Positions 57,712 through 64,000 of a stretch of 64,000 nt of DNA are shown piece by piece; the stretch's first letter is position 1, and every line of letters begins with the position of its first letter. The position numbers and the translations under genes are program-made. This DNA is from UBA5336 sp964492485. Its GTDB lineage: Bacteria > Pseudomonadota > Alphaproteobacteria > Caulobacterales > Hyphomonadaceae. The notes under the pieces are model-generated. The model worked only from the letters and a program-made list of their open reading frames with translations. It was not told the DNA's origin and searched no databases. The stretch spans positions 1-64,000 of the forward strand of contig CAZBKM010000006.1 in NCBI GenBank assembly GCA_964492485.1, given 5' to 3'.

Positions 57712-59010
57712 CTAGGCTGCGGCCCGCTCTCTCTGCTCGGCCTCCACCGTGGCCACGGCCGCCGCCAGGATGTCCAGACCCCGGCTCAGCGCCTCGTCCG
57801 AAATCGTAAGCGGGCAGAGGATCTTCACCACCTCATCGTCGGACCCGCTGGTCTCGATGACCAGTCCGTCCTCGAAGCATTTGGCGCAGACATCGCCGGC
57901 GATCTCGCCCGACGGCATCTCGATGCCGCGCATCATGCCCCGCCCCTTCACGCGCCGGGCGATCCGGGCGCTGGCCACGATCTCGGACAGACGCTTCTTC
58001 AGGTAATCGGCCTTGCGCTCGACCTCGGATTCGAGCCTGTCGTCGCTCCAGAACAGTTCCAGCGCACGCGTGGCGGTGACGAAGGCATGGTTGTTGCCCC
58101 GGAAGGTGCCATTATGCTCGCCAGGCTTCCAGAGGTCGAATTCCGGGCGGATCAGTGTCAGCGACAAGGGCAGGCCGAGGCCCGAGATCGACTTGGCCAG
58201 CGTGACGATGTCGGGTTTCACGCCCGCCCGCTCGAAGCTGAAGAAGCCGCCGGTGCGACCGCACCCCGCCTGGATGTCGTCGATGATGAACACCGCGCCA
58301 TGCTTGCGCGCGATCCGTTCGATCTTGCGCAGCCAGGCATCGCTCGCGGCATTCAGACCGCCCTCGCCCTGCACCGTTTCCACGATGATCGCCGCAGGGG
58401 CGTCAACGCCGGACGACGTGTCGGACAGGCGGCGGTCGAGCTGGTCGGCGGTGTCCACATCGGGGCCGAAATAGCCGTCGAACGGCTCATGGCTCGTACC
58501 GCACAGCGGCATGCCCGCCCCGGCGCGCTTGCCGGAATTGCCCGTGCACGACAGCGCGCCCATCGTCATGCCATGAAAGCCGTTGGTGAAGGCGATGACA
58601 TTGTGCCGGCCGGTCGCCTTGCGCGCTGCCTTGAGAGCGGCTTCGACCGCGTTTGCCCCGGTCGGCCCGGGAAACATCAGACGATAGTCGAGGCCGCGCG
58701 GCTTCAGGATGAGACGCTCGAACGTCTCCAGGAAAATCGCCTTGGCATCGGTGTGCATGTCAAGGCCATGGGTCACGCCGTCCGACTGGATATAGTCGAT
58801 GAGCGCGGCCTGAAGCTCGGGATGGTTGTGGCCATAATTCAGGGTCGAACAGCCGGCCAGGAAGTCGATGTACGCCCGGCCATCCTCGCCGGTGAGATAC
58901 TCGCCCTTGGCCTTGTTGAAGCTCGTCGGGAAGGCGCGGCAATAGCTGCGCACCACCGATTCGCGACGCTCATAGATTCGCTTGCTGTGGGTGTCCGTGT
59001 GGTCAGACAT
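57712..59010 (-). CDS. ectB: Diaminobutyrate-2-oxoglutarate transaminase
   Basis: A class-III PLP aminotransferase (432 aa) that converts aspartate semialdehyde and glutamate to 2,4-diaminobutyrate. It begins RRESVVRSYCRAFPTSFNKA and has FPGPTGANAVEAALKAARKA, DIQAGCGRTGGFFSFERAG and the PLP-lysine segment PDIVTLAKSISGLGLPLSLT. The ATG at 59010 is preferred, with GAGGAG 7 bases upstream; the frame is open 17 codons further. It is the second gene of the ect operon, 69 bp after ectA and 9 bp before ectC. Confidence 0.97.
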   Translation of the reverse strand: MSDHTDTHSKRIYERRESVVRSYCRAFPTSFNKAKGEYLTGEDGRAYIDFLAGCSTLNYGHNHPELQAALIDYIQSDGVTHGLDMHTDAKAIFLETFERLILKPRGLDYRLMFPGPTGANAVEAALKAARKATGRHNVIAFTNGFHGMTMGALSCTGNSGKRAGAGMPLCGTSHEPFDGYFGPDVDTADQLDRRLSDTSSGVDAPAAIIVETVQGEGGLNAASDAWLRKIERIARKHGAVFIIDDIQAGCGRTGGFFSFERAGVKPDIVTLAKSISGLGLPLSLTLIRPEFDLWKPGEHNGTFRGNNHAFVTATRALELFWSDDRLESEVERKADYLKKRLSEIVASARIARRVKGRGMMRGIEMPSGEIAGDVCAKCFEDGLVIETSGSDDEVVKILCPLTISDEALSRGLDILAAAVATVEAEQRERAAA

Positions 59011-59079
59011 GGGGGTCTCCTCGTGGGATGAAACGGATTGGGGGGCACCGGGCGGCACCATGCCGCTGCGGCGAGCGCC

Positions 59080-59721
59080 TCAGATGGGGGCGCCGGGCGG
59101 TTCGAAGGGGCCTATGGTGACCAGGATCTCGCTGTCATGGCGGCCCATGAAATGCCGATCGCGGTCGAAGAAGACCTCGTCCCTGAGGTCTGCCTTCAGC
59201 CACCGCGCGAGGCTGCGGAAAAGGCCCCAGGAGGCCTCATTGTCCGGCGTGATCGTGGTCTTGATGTAACGCACCTGCCGGCAGGCCGGCCGCGCGAGCA
59301 GGTCGGCGACAAGCCGCTTGGGCAGCTTGCGACCGCGCGCCGCCTCGCCCACCGCAACCTGCCACAGGAAGTAGACGTCCGGCTCCTGCGGCGGGATGTA
59401 GCCGGACACCCAGGCCACCGCCTCGCCATCCAGCCTGGCGATGGCGCAGGTCTCCGCGAAATGGGTGCACTGCAGCAGGTTGGCGTAGAGGGAATTGCCA
59501 TCCAGGGGCGGGCAAGCCGCGATCAGATCATGCACCGGAGCCCCGTCCGTCGACCGGGGCGCGCCGATACTGAGCGGGTCCTCCCCGGCGTCCCGGCCGG
59601 TCGCCTGAGCCGGTGTCCGGCCTGAGGTGTGGCCCGACGTCCGGCCCGACTTCCGGCCAGCCTCCGACCGCGCGTCTGGATCACGCGACGGGCCGGACTG
59701 ATGTTCATTCTGGACGCTCAC
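59080..59721 (-). CDS. ectA: Diaminobutyrate acetyltransferase with long N-terminal extension
   Basis: A 213-aa GNAT enzyme that acetylates 2,4-diaminobutyrate. The catalytic part (about 50-213) has DLIAACPPLDGNSLYANLLQ, ETCAIARLDGEAVAWVSGYI, and the acetyl-CoA loop LWQVAVGEAARGRKLPKRLV. The first 50 residues are low-complexity, with SGRTSGHTSGRTPAQATGRD, which is absent from most EctA proteins (usually about 160-190 aa). The start is GTG, with AAGGAAG 4 bases upstream, so the extension is probably real. First gene of the ect operon, behind a promoter with a palindromic operator. Confidence 0.94.
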   Translation of the reverse strand: MSVQNEHQSGPSRDPDARSEAGRKSGRTSGHTSGRTPAQATGRDAGEDPLSIGAPRSTDGAPVHDLIAACPPLDGNSLYANLLQCTHFAETCAIARLDGEAVAWVSGYIPPQEPDVYFLWQVAVGEAARGRKLPKRLVADLLARPACRQVRYIKTTITPDNEASWGLFRSLARWLKADLRDEVFFDRDRHFMGRHDSEILVTIGPFEPPGAPI

Positions 59722-59734
59722 ACTGCTTCCTTAG

Positions 59735-59752
59735 TTTGTTTAGCTAAATAAA
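59735..59752. promoter_or_regulatory. Probable EctR operator, palindrome overlapping the -10 box
   Basis: TTTGTTTAGCTAAATAAA is an 18-bp dyad with one mismatched pair around the perfect core TTTAGCTAAA (59739-59748). It begins 13 bp upstream of the ectA start and covers part of the -10 hexamer. A MarR-type dimer bound here would block polymerase; the divergent ectR gene supplies one. Confidence 0.65.
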
Positions 59753-59776
59753 TAGGCACTTCGCTCAGCGTGTCAA
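59749..59776 (-). promoter_or_regulatory. Sigma-70-type promoter of the ect operon
   Basis: On the minus strand TTGACA (59776-59771) is followed after 16 bp by TATTTA (59754-59749). The -35 is a perfect consensus. The transcript would begin about 20 bp upstream of the ectA GTG, leaving a short leader that carries AAGGAAG. Confidence 0.7.
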
Positions 59777-59953
59777 CGCACAAGTTTTGCGCAATCGGCG
59801 GTCGAATCAAGGCATAGGCTATCTATCGCACCCTTTCATCCCTTGACCTTTTTGAAGCGTTGATTTGCCCAAGAAAATTATTGTGGACCTATCCGTTTCG
59901 CGGCAAAAGGCGGTCAGTTCGCTGGTCAAACACTGAGCGTCAGGACAGATCCC

Positions 59954-60451
59954 ATGGACGACCGAGCCGATGTCGCGCTGATTGCCTTGCGCCAGATTCT
60001 CAAGGCGACCGAAGCCAATGTGAAAGCACTCGCCAGCAAGTCCGGGCTGACCGCGTCCCAGCTTCTTGTCCTGCAGATGCTGAAGACCCGCGGCGAGATG
60101 CTGACGGGAGAACTCGCCAAGGCCGTGGATCTGAAGCAGGCGACGATCTCGATCCTGCTGGACAAGCTGCAGGAGTATGGTCTGGTCGACCGGCGGCGGA
60201 GCGACAGTGACCGTCGGCGCGTCTGGGTCAGCATCACGCCGGAAGGACTGGACCGCCTCGCCAAGGCGCCGGACCTGCTCCAGGAAACCTTCCAGAGCCG
60301 TTTCCGTCGGCTGGCGGACTGGGAACAGGCGAGCCTGATCGCCGCCCTGTTGCGGGTCGTGTCGCTTCTCGACGCCGAACATATCGAGGCCTCGCCCCTC
60401 CTCGATGTCGGACCGATCAACGAACTGCCGAAGATGAACACGCCGGAATAG
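59954..60451 (+). CDS. ectR: MarR-family regulator of ectoine genes
   Basis: A 165-aa winged-helix regulator. The DNA-binding core is about residues 30-100: SGLTASQLLVLQMLKTRGEM, GELAKAVDLKQATISILLDK (recognition helix) and the wing DRRRSDSDRRRVWVSITPEG. Dimerisation helices flank it. EctR proteins divergent to ectABC repress the operon at low osmolarity in methylotrophs and marine bacteria. The divergent gap (232 bp) contains the palindrome on the ect promoter. Its end lies 6 bp from the glpK stop (convergent). Confidence 0.92.
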   Translation: MDDRADVALIALRQILKATEANVKALASKSGLTASQLLVLQMLKTRGEMLTGELAKAVDLKQATISILLDKLQEYGLVDRRRSDSDRRRVWVSITPEGLDRLAKAPDLLQETFQSRFRRLADWEQASLIAALLRVVSLLDAEHIEASPLLDVGPINELPKMNTPE

Positions 60452-60457
60452 GCGACC

Positions 60458-61942
60458 TCAACGCACCGCCTTGTCGATCGCCCGCGCCCAGCCGCCAAGC
60501 AGGCGCGTCCGGTCGGCTGCGGGCATCGCCGGATCGAATCGCCGCGTCGGCACGCCGGCCGCGCGGGCGGGGTCCGGACTGGACCAGCCAAGCTCGAAGG
60601 CCACCAGGGTGGCCGCACCGCGCGCGGTCATCTCCATGTCGTCGGGGCGTTCCACCGGCAGACCGCAAATATCGGCCAGGAACTGCATCAGCCAGTCATT
60701 CGCCGCCATGCCGCCATCGCAGCGCAACGTGTCCACCGCTGCTCCATCCGCCGCGAAGGCATCGAGCAGGTCCCGCGTCTGGAACGCGCACGACTCCAGC
60801 CCCGCGCGCACCAGATGCGCCGCCCGCGTGCCGCGGGACAACCCCGTGATCTCCCCGCGTGCGCCGGGCGCCCAGTGCGGCGCACCCAGCCCGGTAAAGG
60901 CCGGGACGAAATACACCCCGCCATTGTCGGGCAGGTCGCCTGCCATCGCTTCGGTGTCGGCGGCCTGCGCAATCAGGCCAAGCTCGTCGCGAAGCCATTT
61001 CACCACGGTGCCGGCATTGAAGATCGAGCCTTCCAGGGCAAACGCCCCGGCGCCGCCCGACGTCTCGTAGCCCAGCGTCGCCAGCAGGCTGTGACGGGAG
61101 AACAGGCGCTTGCGTCCGGTATTGGCCACCAGGAAAGCACCCGTGCCAAAGGTGATCTTCGCCGTGCCGGGCGCCAGGCAACCCTGTCCGACCAGGGCGG
61201 CATGCTGGTCGCCAATGGCCGAAAGGATCGGCACGGCGCGTCCGAAATGCGCTGCATCGGTCTCGCCAAAGGCCGATGCGCTGGGGCGGACTTCCGGCAG
61301 CAGCGCGCGCGGCACGCCAAACAGGTCCAGCATGTCCTGGCTCCAGGCACCATCGCCGCCCAGGCCGAGCCGGTACAGCAGGGTCCGCGAGGCATTGGTC
61401 GAATCGGTCAGGTGAACCGCTCCACCCGTAAGCTTCCAGATCAGCCAGGTATCGACGGTGCCGAAGGCCAGCTCACCGGCCTCCGCCCGCTGGCGCAGGG
61501 CCGGATCCCGGTCCAGCATCCAGGCGATCTTCGTGGCGGAAAAATAGGGGTCGATCAGCAGCCCCGTCTCCGACTGCACCCGCTGATCGTGGCCCGCCTC
61601 GCGGAGTGCGGCGCACACGCTGGCCGTCCGCCGGTCTTGCCAGACAATGGCCGGCCCCACCGGCACGCCCGTGTCCCGGTCCCAGATCAGGGTCGTCTCG
61701 CGCTGATTCGTCAGGCCAACCGCCACCAGGCCATCGGCGCCACCGACCTTGTCCAGCGCCCGGCGGCAGACCTGCAGGGTCGCCCGCCAGATCGCCTCGC
61801 CATCCTGCTCGACCCAGCCATCGCGGGGAAAGGCGAGCGGCAGGTCGGCCTGCGACATCGCCTTGCAACGCAGGTCGCGGTCATAGACCAGCGCCCGCGT
61901 CGAGGTCGTGCCTTCGTCGATGACCAGCACGTGTTCGGCCAT
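60458..61942 (-). CDS. glpK: Glycerol kinase
   Basis: A 494-aa FGGY-family kinase phosphorylating glycerol to sn-glycerol-3-phosphate. The start VLVIDEGTTSTRALVYDRDL gives the ATP phosphate loop; LTNQRETTLIWDRDTGVPVG, VDTWLIWKLTGG, SAIGDQHAALVGQGC and KITFGTGAFLVANTG follow. The substrate and adenosine sites (LRCDGGMAANDWLMQFLADI) are conserved. I place the start at ATG 61942, with GGGAG 9 bases upstream. No glpF or glpD is next to it in the window. Confidence 0.95.
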   Translation of the reverse strand: MAEHVLVIDEGTTSTRALVYDRDLRCKAMSQADLPLAFPRDGWVEQDGEAIWRATLQVCRRALDKVGGADGLVAVGLTNQRETTLIWDRDTGVPVGPAIVWQDRRTASVCAALREAGHDQRVQSETGLLIDPYFSATKIAWMLDRDPALRQRAEAGELAFGTVDTWLIWKLTGGAVHLTDSTNASRTLLYRLGLGGDGAWSQDMLDLFGVPRALLPEVRPSASAFGETDAAHFGRAVPILSAIGDQHAALVGQGCLAPGTAKITFGTGAFLVANTGRKRLFSRHSLLATLGYETSGGAGAFALEGSIFNAGTVVKWLRDELGLIAQAADTEAMAGDLPDNGGVYFVPAFTGLGAPHWAPGARGEITGLSRGTRAAHLVRAGLESCAFQTRDLLDAFAADGAAVDTLRCDGGMAANDWLMQFLADICGLPVERPDDMEMTARGAATLVAFELGWSSPDPARAAGVPTRRFDPAMPAADRTRLLGGWARAIDKAVR

Positions 61943-61997
61943 GGGCGCCATCTCCCGTTCCGTTCTGCCCCCATAGAGACGGCATGACGACCGGTGA

Positions 61998-62501
61998 TCA
62001 AGACACAAGGCGGGGCGGTTGGACGCGTCCGGGCGGGCTGGCGAGGCCGCGCGGCGCCCGGTCCCCAAACCACCAGAGCGTGGCGGCCGTGGCCGCGAAG
62101 GTGGCGGTTTCCACAATCGCCGCACGCTGGGCCATGTCGTCGGACGTGCCAAACAGGACGGCCGCGATCAGCCACAGCAGAAGGGTCAGTACCGGACGGG
62201 TCAGTCCGCGCACCGCATCGACCCAGCGGTAGCTGCTTGCAAGGGCAGCCTCTGCCGCCAGAGAGGCATCGAGCCCGCGCCAGGCGCCCTCGCGGTCGGC
62301 AAGGTCGGCGGCGGCGCGAGCCTCCGCATCGGCCATACTGGCCGTGCGGTCCAGCCGGTCCAGTTCATGGGCCCAGCGCGCCCGCTCCTGCGCCTGGGCC
62401 TGTCGGGTTTCCAGATAGGCCGCGATCCGCCCCGTCACCGTGCCCAGAAGACCGAACATGCCGCCGCCTGCCGCGCTGGCGGCCAGTCCAAGGGTTTCCA
62501 T
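61998..62501 (-). CDS. Holin-like membrane protein, phage/gene-transfer-agent type (tentative)
   Basis: A 167-aa protein: a Gly/Ala-rich hydrophobic N-terminus (about 4-25), a charged helical middle (QAQAQERARWAHELDRLDRT), then SYRWVDAVRGLTRPVLTLLL leading into two membrane segments. The WVDAVRGLTRPVLT pattern after a charged coiled segment is what I remember from 3TM holin-like proteins of phages and gene transfer agents (PF11351-like). No capsid, portal or lysis gene is near it, so it would be an orphan. The family call is from memory and moderate. Confidence 0.5.
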   Translation of the reverse strand: METLGLAASAAGGGMFGLLGTVTGRIAAYLETRQAQAQERARWAHELDRLDRTASMADAEARAAADLADREGAWRGLDASLAAEAALASSYRWVDAVRGLTRPVLTLLLWLIAAVLFGTSDDMAQRAAIVETATFAATAATLWWFGDRAPRGLASPPGRVQPPRLVS

Positions 62502-62574
62502 TGCGCGCTCCCGCCTGACCTCGTTCAGGCTGCCAGACTAGGACCGCGCATGGGGCGTGCGGACAGGACGCGCG

Positions 62575-63567
62575 CTATTCCGCCGCCACGGGCGCCGCAT
62601 AGGCCCGCCCGCTGGCCAGCGCCTGAAGGGCAGCCCGGTATTCCCGGTCGAGCTGGTCCACATAATCTGCCGTGGACTGGCGCGACTGGATGGCCCCGAT
62701 ACCCTGGCCGCAGCCCCAGATGTCCTTCCACGCCTTCTTTTCGGTGTTGCCGCCGGACCCGAAATTCATCTTCGAGGGATCGCTTTCCGGCAGATTGTCA
62801 GGGTCCAGCCCGGCGGCCTCGATGGAGGGGCGCAGATAGTTGCCGTGCACGCCGGTAAAGAGGTTGGTGTAGACGATGTCCTCGGCCCGGCCGTCCACGA
62901 TGCCCTGCTTGTAGCCTTCATCGGCGTTGGCCTCATGGGTCGAGATGAAGGCCGACCCGATATAGGCGAGGTCTGCGCCCATGGCCTGTGCGGCGGCTAC
63001 GGCACCGCCCGTGGCGATCGAGCCCGACAGCGCCAGCGGCCCGTCGAAGAAGGACCGGATCTCCTGGATCAGCGCAAAGGGCGACAGCGTGCCCGCATGG
63101 CCACCCGCCCCGGCACAGACGGCAATCAGGCCGTCGGCGCCCTTCTCGAGGGCCTTCCTGGCAAAGGGCACGTTGATGATGTCGTGCAGGACCACCCCGC
63201 CATAGGAGTGGATCGCCTCGTTGACCTCCGTGCGGGCGCCCAGGGAGGTGATGATCACCGGAACCTTGTACTTCACGCACATCTCGACATCGTGCTCGAG
63301 CCGGTTGTTGGACTTGTGCACGATCTGGTTCACCGCGAAAGGCGCGGCCGGGCGGTCGGGGTTCTTGTCAGTGTACTCGCCGAGCTCGGTCGTGATCCGG
63401 TCGAGCCACTCGTCCAGGACATGCTCCGGACGGGCATTGAGCGAGGGGAAGGATCCGACGATCCCCGCCTTGCATTGGGCGATCACCAGGTCGGGATTGG
63501 AAATGATGAACAGCGGCGAGCCGATGACCGGCAGGCGAAGGTTCTGGAGAACAGGCGGCAGGGCCAT
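62575..63567 (-). CDS. Nitronate monooxygenase (2-nitropropane dioxygenase family)
   Basis: A 330-aa FMN-dependent TIM-barrel flavoprotein. Diagnostic features are LPVIGSPLFIISNPDLVIAQ, VITSLGARTEVNEAIHSYGG-like substrate strands, the FMN site ADGLIAVCAGAGGHAGTLSP (the GAGGHAG loop with the catalytic-type His), and ALSGSIATGGAVAAAQAMGA with YIGSAFISTHEA. It oxidises alkyl nitronates, guarding against nitro toxins, and can be part of fatty-acid metabolism loci. It is a single gene here. An enoyl-ACP reductase II of the same family is less likely. Confidence 0.88.
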   Translation of the reverse strand: MALPPVLQNLRLPVIGSPLFIISNPDLVIAQCKAGIVGSFPSLNARPEHVLDEWLDRITTELGEYTDKNPDRPAAPFAVNQIVHKSNNRLEHDVEMCVKYKVPVIITSLGARTEVNEAIHSYGGVVLHDIINVPFARKALEKGADGLIAVCAGAGGHAGTLSPFALIQEIRSFFDGPLALSGSIATGGAVAAAQAMGADLAYIGSAFISTHEANADEGYKQGIVDGRAEDIVYTNLFTGVHGNYLRPSIEAAGLDPDNLPESDPSKMNFGSGGNTEKKAWKDIWGCGQGIGAIQSRQSTADYVDQLDREYRAALQALASGRAYAAPVAAE

Positions 63568-63665
63568 GGCGGACGCTCCGGGGCTGGATTGAGGCAGGCT
63601 TTTCCACGACCGAAACTACGTCGTCGCGTTCCCACAGCAAGCCATTCCCATGGGTCAGGTCAGCC

Positions 63666-63911
63666 TTACCGGGCCTGTCCACGATGCCGATCAAGCATCA
63701 GGTCCAGCCAGGCGCACTGGCGATGCAGCGTGTCCACCAGCCCGTCCGGGTCCCCTGTGTCGACGAGGCGGTCGAGCCAGAACTGCATCACGCGGGCATG
63801 GCTCTCCATCCAGGCGACCGCCTGCTGGCGGGCTCCGTCGGTGTCGAATCCGCCAGACCCGGCCAGCCGGCAGCTCCGGTCCTGGATGTCCAGAAGCGTT
63901 CGGTGTTTCAC
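63666..63911 (-). CDS. Short hypothetical protein beside repeats
   Basis: An open frame of about 81 codons from a GTG at 63911, ending TAG/TGA at 63666. The C-terminal part, AVAWMESHARVMQFWLDRLV and QCAWLDLMLDRHRGQ, is amphipathic helix with Trp and Leu, reminiscent of phasin-like or helical adaptor proteins, but I do not recognise a family. The frame continues upstream only by translating two family-1 repeats (GTGSPSGS twice), so its true 5' end may have been overwritten by repeat insertion. Start and reality are uncertain. Confidence 0.4.
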   Translation of the reverse strand: MKHRTLLDIQDRSCRLAGSGGFDTDGARQQAVAWMESHARVMQFWLDRLVDTGDPDGLVDTLHRQCAWLDLMLDRHRGQAR

Positions 63912-63952
63912 GCTTCCGGACGGCGAACCGGTCCCCACTTCGCCTGGAAGCG
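63911..63952. repeat. Family-1 repeat, alternative stem subtype, first of a tandem pair
   Basis: CGCTTCC (63911-63917) pairs with GGAAGCG (63946-63952) and GGCGAA (63922-63927) with TTCGCC (63939-63944), around the same ACCGGTCCCCAC core as the other copies. The outer arm sequence is entirely different from GCATTTTC but pairing is kept. Confidence 0.88.
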
Positions 63953-63964
63953 CTCGCTGTTTCG

Positions 63965-64000
63965 CGCTTCCGGACGGCGAACCGGTCCCCACTTCGCCTG
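63965..64000. repeat. Family-1 repeat, alternative stem subtype, cut by the window edge
   Basis: CGCTTCC (63965-63971) and GGCGAA/TTCGCC (63976-63981, 63993-63998) repeat the preceding unit 54 bp downstream. The right outer arm is beyond position 64000. Confidence 0.85.

Noticed and set aside
63911..64000. Direct repeats at the window edge as CRISPR
   Set aside because: Same family-1 hairpin as elsewhere with a different outer stem; no cas genes seen.

Overview
The window is GC-rich, densely coded chromosome of an alphaproteobacterium. A marine, Caulobacter-like lineage (Maricaulales/Hyphomonadales type) is the best guess, by inference. The pointers are: the murA-DUF2948-hisD-UPF0262 and dgt-SPOR-nagZ-scpAB-tatABC blocks typical of Alphaproteobacteria, a TonB receptor of the Caulobacter type (TIGR01782-like), a perfect CtrA-like TTAA-N7-TTAA box, an ectoine operon with its own aspartokinase, and palindromic intergenic repeats whose core is widespread in this class.

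Layout. 1-12.3 kb: an exopolysaccharide locus on the minus strand. It holds an export lipoprotein, an outer-membrane beta-barrel, a Wzc/ExoP-type tyrosine autokinase, a GH16 glycanase, a GT4 transferase, a Wzy-like polymerase and three GT2 transferases, plus a metallophosphatase. No flippase or initiating sugar-phosphate transferase is in view. 12.5-15.8 kb: a ParA-like ATPase overlapping a small unknown gene (no ParB), then a membrane-anchored propeller protein. 16-24 kb: tlyA, sodC, maf, infA, maeB, mutS. 24-28.4 kb: threonine aldolase, a PTR1-like SDR, a Ca/Na exchanger preceded by a 26-residue membrane peptide, a Nudix gene, a candidate CtrA-controlled ncRNA, a CDP-alcohol phosphatidyltransferase. 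28.4-35.2 kb: erpA diverging from dgt, then SPOR-nagZ-scpA-scpB-tatA-tatB-tatC; argS and serS, often part of this cluster in relatives, are absent. 35.3-41.9 kb: a secreted unknown, DUF1489, SRP RNA, nudC, UPF0262, hisD, DUF2948, murA, a small basic protein, tRNA-Thr. 42-51 kb: a TonB receptor flanked by a secreted BNR-like protein and a divergent phosphoesterase, then a membrane PQQ dehydrogenase. 51-60.5 kb: methyltransferase, quinone oxidoreductase, and the osmoadaptation island ectA-ectB-ectC-ask-MFS-SSS with divergent ectR. 60.5-64 kb: glpK, a holin-like orphan, a nitronate monooxygenase and a short unknown next to repeats.

How it fits together. The polysaccharide genes cover polymerisation, length control, export and trimming of one surface glycan. 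The ect genes divert aspartate to ectoine and add two transporters, under a palindrome that overlaps the -10 box and is probably bound by the divergent MarR regulator. Three families of intergenic hairpin repeats are scattered through the window, mostly at 3' ends of genes. The least explained elements are the ncRNA candidate at 27.6-27.8 kb, the ParA/small-protein pair, and the second repeat family (36.1, 44.4, 48.6, 48.7 kb).
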